Positions 60,130 through 64,000 of a stretch of 64,000 nucleotides of DNA are shown here, piece by piece. Numbering within the stretch: the stretch's first letter is position 1; every line of letters begins with the position of its first letter. Both the position numbers and the translations under genes were made by a program. The notes beneath the pieces are model-generated. The model did no database searches. It was not told the origin of the DNA and saw only the letters and a program-made list of their open reading frames with translations. The DNA is from Bradyrhizobium sp. NP1 (lineage in GTDB: Bacteria > Pseudomonadota > Alphaproteobacteria > Rhizobiales > Xanthobacteraceae): contig NZ_CP127385.1 of NCBI RefSeq assembly GCF_030378205.1, forward strand, positions 5,620,001 to 5,684,000. Direction: 5' to 3'.

Positions 60130-60387
60130 TCAGGCGTCGCTCTCCGAATTCCCGGGATACACGATCACGCGCTCGATGCGGTGGATGAGCTCGAGCGCAC
60201 CATCGTCGCCGTTTTCGAGGCTTTGCGCGGCCTTACCCCAGCCGCGATCGAGAATCGCGTTCGCCGCCGTGACGCGCGCCGCGGGCGTGGCGTCCTTGTT
60301 GCGCATGATGCCGACGAGGACGTTGATGGCTGTCCTCGTATGACTGCGCGCGATGGAACGGATTTCGGTAATGGTGTTCGTCGGCAT
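60130..60387 (-). CDS. Small-terminase-like phage packaging protein
   Basis: An 85-residue helical protein (ITEIRSIARSHTRTAINVLV, KDATPAARVTAANAILDRGW, GKAAQSLENGDD). The TRTAINVLxxIMxNKxATPAARVxAAxAILDRGWGK pattern is common in short proteins upstream of phage large terminases. In an unbroken block it would directly precede terminase; here 4.1 kb of cassettes lie between. Confidence 0.6.
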   Translation of the reverse strand: MPTNTITEIRSIARSHTRTAINVLVGIMRNKDATPAARVTAANAILDRGWGKAAQSLENGDDGALELIHRIERVIVYPGNSESDA

Positions 60388-60448
60388 GAGCGGATATTCC
60401 GGAGCGTGTCGCGGCCAGCGCCGCGATCAGGTGTTCGAACAGGCTCGC

Positions 60449-60520
60449 TCATGAAAGCACCTCGCACATCACGATGGTGACGAGGCCGGCGAGCGCGAGC
60501 GAGATCAGGAAGGCGGTCAT
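60449..60520 (-). CDS. Hydrophobic microprotein (23 residues)
   Basis: ATG at 60520 with GGGGACG upstream starts MTAFLISLALAGLVTIVMCE and three more residues: a single membrane segment. Its first codons are repeated at 63340-63320, where the copy runs into LexA-box promoter 8. The duplication suggests it was a real gene at the packaging end, or simply part of a copied flank. Confidence 0.4.
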   Translation of the reverse strand: MTAFLISLALAGLVTIVMCEVLS

Positions 60521-60838
60521 CAACGTCCCCAAAAAAAATTCGCGGCAGATCGCGGACGACGCGATCGTTTCGGGCGCGAACCCGTATCCCCTGAAAATGC
60601 GGGGGCCGCGTGCGGCAGCGGCTGAAAGGGCCGCGCCGCGGGCCAGGCGCGTTCGCGCGCGCCGGCCAAATCGTTGCATTCGGTTCGGCGTATGCGCCGG
60701 CATTGGAGCCAGGCCGTTCATGCGGACAGAATGCAATTTGGAAGAAGAGGTTCGGACGGCGGCGCGCTTGCCGGCGCGCGTGGCGACGTGCTTTGGGAGA
60801 TGTGGCGCCGTGACGTGCGGACCGCCGTCCGATTGGCG
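60501..60838. repeat. Direct repeat R3, copy 1 (flank of the packaging genes)
   Basis: Matches 63321-63484 and 63645-63768 in order, the second copy being interrupted by about 160 bases. The repeat includes the microprotein start and GC-rich non-coding sequence, ending at a terminator. Confidence 0.65.
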
Positions 60839-60841
60839 AAA

Positions 60842-60875
60842 ACAAAAAGCCCGCTGCCGTTTCCGGCCGCGGGCT
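60842..60875 (-). terminator. Rho-independent terminator after the 60986 effector gene
   Basis: Read leftward: GCCCGCGGCCGG, short loop, CGGCAGCGGGC, then TTTTTGTTTT. It ends the transcript of promoter 8. A sister terminator is at 39322-39360. Confidence 0.8.
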
Positions 60876-60901
60876 CAACAATTCTTGCGATGATGGCAGA
60901 G

Positions 60902-60927
60902 TGCCGGTGATTTGCCCGACGTGTCAA
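60902..60927. repeat. 26-base repeat, copy 2
   Basis: Identical to 39381-39406 and in the same position relative to a terminator. Confidence 0.7.
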
Positions 60928-60985
60928 ATCCGGGCGGGTGCTGTCAATCCGCAGGATCGGCGATCGGCGCGACCGAGCATTGCCG

Positions 60986-62575
60986 TCACTGCTGCAACAG
61001 CGGCTTGATCCAGCGGGCAAGGAATTCCTCAACGCCGCGATCCGGTGTACCGGAATCATCTGACAGGCCAAACACCGACGGCGGAAGACGCGTCGCCGGC
61101 ATCGGCTGGCCGGTGAAGAAGCCGAGCCGCCTTGTCGACTGCGGCGGCTGGTTTGGATCGATCGGCGCACTGATCGGCGGCGAAGCGATCCCATTGCCGA
61201 CGCGGTCAGAGCTGTCGGATGAAATGAACCGCATGGTTTGCGTCATTGGGTCGAACAGCGTTACGCCCGGCTTGCCCGCGATGCGCGTGCCCAGGAATCG
61301 CATCCGGCTCGGGTCGGCGGCTGTGTCGGCTGGCGTCGCCTCGTTCGGTGGCACAGCGAACGCGTGCGCGTCATCGGCCGGCCGCGACGCAGGCGCCGCG
61401 TTGGGCGCGAATTGTCCAGCACCGAACGGACTGGCTGGCGCGCTCGAAGTCGATGCGAAGAGCCCGGAGGCTACGGAGGGAGACGGGTTTAGGTTCGCCC
61501 AGTCGCGGGAGCCGCTGAATGACAAGCCTGCATCTCTTGCTGCGAGAAGAGGACCAAACAGTCCGTCCCGCGGCTGATAGGCTGTCGGCTGTACTTGCCC
61601 GCTCGGAGCACCGAGCTGCATCGGCCCACGAATGTTGTTTGGCGCGCGCAGTGTCGGATCGACGATATCGCCCGCACCAGGCGTCAGATGCTGTTGCAGA
61701 ACCGAGCCATTCGGGACGACTGGGCCTTCGCTCTTTGGAACGTTCGCATCCTTTGGCGGAGCTGGGACAACATTCAAATAGTTGGATCCGGTCGTATTCT
61801 CCCCTTCGAATTTGAGCGTGCCGGGACGACCACCGCCGTTGACGTAATCATTGTACCGATCATCGAAGAACTTTTGGCCAAGTGTTGAATATGCGGTGAC
61901 GAAGGCCGCCTTGTCTGCATCAGACATCTGATTCCAATCAGCAATCCGACCCGCTGCCCAGTTGTACGCCTGCCGGGCAATGATAGCCTGAAGGCCGATC
62001 GAAGCCTTCATGCTAGTGGCGGGATTAATGAGGTCCGCCACCAATTTCGGCGTGTCGCCTGCATATTGGCCCAGACCTAATGGATCAGAGCCTTGTCCGA
62101 ACAGTTGGGGATGAGCAAGATAATAAGCCAAGGCCTGCATCGCCGTGCCGACCTGGATATGCGCAACACCAAGATCGTTCAGCGTTGTATTGTTGAAACG
62201 ATTGAAGAGACCGCCAATTCCCGCACCTAGCGTGTTGGCCAAACCTTTACGCTGGACGTCGTTCAAATTGTCAACGTAATCCTGATTGGTAAGCGGCCTT
62301 GCCGGAGCTCCATCGATTCCCGCATAGAGTGTTCCGTACAAGGCTTCGACATTGGCAACACCATGGAGCGCATCGGCGAGCACCTTTGAATGAAGAATGT
62401 TGTAGTCGCCAGAGGCGTCCTTGTTCATCTCGCGCGCAATCGCCCCTGCGATAGCCAAGGGTGATACGCCGGCGGCGTCGGCCGCCGCCGCAATCAACGG
62501 CCCGAAAGCCTGAATCTTCGACAAAACGTCCTTGTTCAGTGGCGTAATTGGCTTGCCGCCATCTTTACCATCCAT
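60986..62575 (-). CDS. Muramidase-like effector with RxLxxRI and type C tail
   Basis: A 529-residue protein with AAAGAGGT before the ATG. Residues about 20-250 look like a transglycosylase/muramidase-type domain: GVSPLAIAGAIAREMNKDAS with a candidate catalytic Glu49, and DLGVAHIQVGTAMQALAYYL. A Pro-rich linker follows; the tail has SRMRFLGTRIAGKPG, GFFTGQPMPATRLPPSVFG and FLARWIKPLLQQ. It is preceded by a one-TM protein, probably its immunity partner, under promoter 8. It is the most complete effector here. Confidence 0.68.
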   Translation of the reverse strand: MDGKDGGKPITPLNKDVLSKIQAFGPLIAAAADAAGVSPLAIAGAIAREMNKDASGDYNILHSKVLADALHGVANVEALYGTLYAGIDGAPARPLTNQDYVDNLNDVQRKGLANTLGAGIGGLFNRFNNTTLNDLGVAHIQVGTAMQALAYYLAHPQLFGQGSDPLGLGQYAGDTPKLVADLINPATSMKASIGLQAIIARQAYNWAAGRIADWNQMSDADKAAFVTAYSTLGQKFFDDRYNDYVNGGGRPGTLKFEGENTTGSNYLNVVPAPPKDANVPKSEGPVVPNGSVLQQHLTPGAGDIVDPTLRAPNNIRGPMQLGAPSGQVQPTAYQPRDGLFGPLLAARDAGLSFSGSRDWANLNPSPSVASGLFASTSSAPASPFGAGQFAPNAAPASRPADDAHAFAVPPNEATPADTAADPSRMRFLGTRIAGKPGVTLFDPMTQTMRFISSDSSDRVGNGIASPPISAPIDPNQPPQSTRRLGFFTGQPMPATRLPPSVFGLSDDSGTPDRGVEEFLARWIKPLLQQ

Positions 62576-62600
62576 CGCTAACCTCTTTAAAAACGTGTGA

Positions 62601-63236
62601 CTACTGTCCGCCCTGCGCCTTCTTCATCGCGAGCAGACCATCGATCGAGATTTCCTTATCGTCGGGAAGCCTGAATGGAGCTGCTTTTCGCAAGTCAAAG
62701 ACGTTGCCGGCTCTATATTCAGGAAGGGCATGACTGTAAGGAAATAGCCCACCCAGATATTCGACAAAACGACACTGCTCCCGCTGTCGCGTATCGAAGA
62801 GCGTGCCGTAATAATGAATGCAGAATTCTTGCACCGGCGCGATGCGCCACCGGCCGTTGAACGTCATCGGAAACAGGTACCAATTCGTCCACCAGATTCC
62901 TTCCGTCAGATCGAGACGAGGTCCTGTCCAAAGAACAAAACGGTGCGAGGCGCCGAAATAAAAAACTGAATTTCCTGCCGATGGATGAGAAAATAAAATC
63001 GTTGCATTCGAGAGATAAGACTCGATCTCGTCGGCGGTTACAAACTTCCTGGCAAAATGGCGCTCCGCATTCGCGGGAAGGTACCAGTCAGACAAACGAG
63101 TCTCTTCGACAGACAGAATCTTCTCTGACAGATAGACGTAGCCCCAAACGCAAAGAATGACACCGATAACGATGAATGCCCACTTCCGGATTTTCCGACG
63201 AGGAGGTTCAGCGTGCGTCTCAGCAACTTCTGTCAT
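62601..63236 (-). CDS. One-TM protein with periplasmic domain, probable immunity protein
   Basis: A 211-residue protein: basic cytoplasmic start (MTEVAETHAEPPRRKIRKWA), one membrane segment (FIVIGVILCVWGYVYLSEKI), and a long periplasmic domain (RHFARKFVTADEIESYLSNA, GPRLDLTEGIWWTNWYLFPM, two Cys). I use the ATG at 63236 because an upstream Met (63278) lies at the predicted transcription start. It ends 25 bases before the muramidase-like effector gene. Confidence 0.65.
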   Translation of the reverse strand: MTEVAETHAEPPRRKIRKWAFIVIGVILCVWGYVYLSEKILSVEETRLSDWYLPANAERHFARKFVTADEIESYLSNATILFSHPSAGNSVFYFGASHRFVLWTGPRLDLTEGIWWTNWYLFPMTFNGRWRIAPVQEFCIHYYGTLFDTRQREQCRFVEYLGGLFPYSHALPEYRAGNVFDLRKAAPFRLPDDKEISIDGLLAMKKAQGGQ

Positions 63237-63281
63237 AGCGACTGCCTTGTGCCCTCCGACCAACCTAGAGGCGAACATTTG

Positions 63282-63310
63282 ATATTAGAACATATCAAGA
63301 ACACAATCAA
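63282..63310 (-). promoter_or_regulatory. LexA-box promoter 8
   Basis: Leftward TTGATT (63310-63305), GTTC-N7-GTTC (63302-63288), -10 TAATAT, 17-base spacing. The best -10 of the set. Drives the 62601 and 60986 genes. Ten bases to its right begins duplicated packaging-flank DNA, so the cassette edge is sharp. Confidence 0.75.
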
Positions 63311-63320
63311 GCGTGGCGAT

Positions 63321-63768
63321 GAGATCAGACAGGCGGTCATCAACGCTTCCTAAAACAATGTGCGGCAGATCGCGATTGATGCGATCGTTTCGGGCGCGGA
63401 CCCATATCCCCTGAAAATGCGGGGGCCGCATGCGGCGGCGGGCGAAAACGCCGTGCCGCCGGCCGGGCGCGTTCGCGCGCGCCGGCTAGACCATTTCCGG
63501 TTCTGATCGAATCAGAACCGATGCTCGAGATTCTTGTTTTGACGCGCTTTCTTCACGCGAACCGGCACCCACTTCGCTCGAAAACGCTATAGCTCGCTGC
63601 GCCCCGTTCGCTCGACACGCCGGCATCACGCGGGATCGTTCGAGCGAACGGAACGCCATTTGGAAGAGAGGTTCGGACGGCGGCGCGCTTTTCCGGCGCG
63701 CGTGGCGACGTGCTTTGCGGAGATGTGGCGCCGTGACGTGCGGGCCACCGTCCGACTGACGGTGCGAC
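63321..63768. repeat. Direct repeat R3, copy 2, interrupted
   Basis: 63321-63484 matches 60501-60664 and 63645-63768 matches the region 60727-60838. The 160 bases between are unrelated and include the palindrome at 63498. It marks the original position of the packaging flank before cassette insertion. Confidence 0.6.
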
Positions 63769-63998
63769 GTCGGCTCGATGACATTGCCAGCACCTGATAC
63801 GGTCGTCCGTCCCGCATTCGGATCGAACGACGCGCTCTGCACGCCCGATGCGGCATCGGGAGGCGCCTCAAAGTCTCCAGAGTTCAACAGGGAGTTGATG
63901 GAAAAGAAATTGCGATGGGAATATTTGCCGCCAGCAAGACGGTTTGGATCAGGCAAGACGCTGCCAGGGCCCCCTGCGACTCCTATTGGAAAGAACGA
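63486..63998 (-). CDS. End of a cassette-type protein cut by the window edge
   Basis: The frame is open from the right edge: FFPIGVAGGPGSVLPDPNRL, AGGKYSHRNFFSINSLLNSG, then Pro/Gly/Ser-rich SASFDPNAGRTTVSGAGNVI. From about 63770 leftward it crosses duplicated flank DNA (RRHARRKSAPPSEPLFQ), so the natural end of the protein was probably lost and the last about 85 codons are fortuitous. The visible composition matches the effector linkers in this block. Confidence 0.45.
   Translation of the reverse strand, partial: SFFPIGVAGGPGSVLPDPNRLAGGKYSHRNFFSINSLLNSGDFEAPPDAASGVQSASFDPNAGRTTVSGAGNVIEPTSHRQSDGGPHVTAPHLRKARRHARRKSAPPSEPLFQMAFRSLERSRVMPACRANGAQRAIAFSSEVGAGSREESASKQESRASVLIRSEPEMV
63498..63520. 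repeat. Short palindromic intergenic repeat
   Basis: CGGTTCTGAT, three bases, ATCAGAACCG: a perfect 10-bp inverted repeat. Sequences of this look are, as I recall, scattered widely between genes in Bradyrhizobium and Rhodopseudomonas. It lies inside the interruption of repeat R3. Confidence 0.55.
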
Positions 63999-64000
63999 AC

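Noticed and set aside
60165..60881. 238-codon leftward frame overlapping the small-terminase-like gene
   Set aside because: Arg/Ala-rich and out of frame with the conserved helical protein; it also crosses the terminator and the microprotein.

Overview
The window looks like chromosomal DNA of a Bradyrhizobium-type alphaproteobacterium (Nitrobacteraceae). This is inferred from the GC-rich coding sequence, the many catabolic ABC transporters, the alphaproteobacterial LexA-box type (GTTC-N7-GTTC) and the gene families present. It has two very different halves.

Positions 1-25,530 are a catabolic region. A leftward operon (6396 to 104) encodes a taurine/nitrate-type ABC transporter, an IlvD/Edd dehydratase and a NicX-like ring-cleaving dioxygenase that keeps the His/His/Asp iron site. 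A second leftward operon (15381 to 6929) encodes a three-subunit molybdenum hydroxylase and a complete Liv-type ABC importer. Around these lie an LLM flavin oxidoreductase, a polysaccharide-deacetylase-family hydrolase, a two-component flavin monooxygenase, a beta-hydroxyacid dehydrogenase, a leuC-leuD-leuB-like operon and a CaiB/BaiF CoA-transferase. Together they suggest uptake and breakdown of an N-heteroaromatic (pyridine-type) acid, possibly through maleamate and maleate. The substrate is not proven by sequence.

Positions 25,640-64,000 are a rearranged, podovirus-like prophage read leftwards. Recognisable phage genes, in transcription order, are a small-terminase-like gene (60.1 kb), large terminase (55.0 kb), a portal gene in two separated halves (48 kb and 43 kb), a conserved 100-residue protein (39.6 kb), a GNAT-like protein (36 kb), a scaffold-like protein (29.8 kb), three small conserved proteins and a tail-collar fibre (26 kb). 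I found no major capsid gene, integrase or attachment site.

The gaps between these phage genes are filled with cassettes. A typical cassette has (i) a promoter whose -35/-10 spacer is a LexA box, (ii) one to four small membrane or secreted proteins, and (iii) an effector-like protein with a variable N-terminal domain and a Pro/Ala/Gly-rich tail carrying RxLxxRI or FxxRW-type motifs. The tail usually ends right at, or overlapping, the next phage gene. Eight such promoters occur, all facing left. Effector domains include two peptidoglycan-hydrolase-like domains, a DUF6883-like toxin followed by a DUF4926-like partner, a small toxin domain overlapping its probable immunity gene, and Gly-rich putative membrane-active domains. 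Duplicated effector tails joined to duplicated fragments of terminase, portal or the packaging flank show how cassettes were inserted or exchanged. A RES/Xre toxin-antitoxin pair with two operator palindromes also lies in the array.

My reading is that this is a DNA-damage-inducible, phage-derived reservoir of interbacterial effector and immunity genes, built by recombination at shared effector tails. The promoters, duplications and split genes are visible directly. Loading of effectors into a particle, and their antibacterial activity, are inference.
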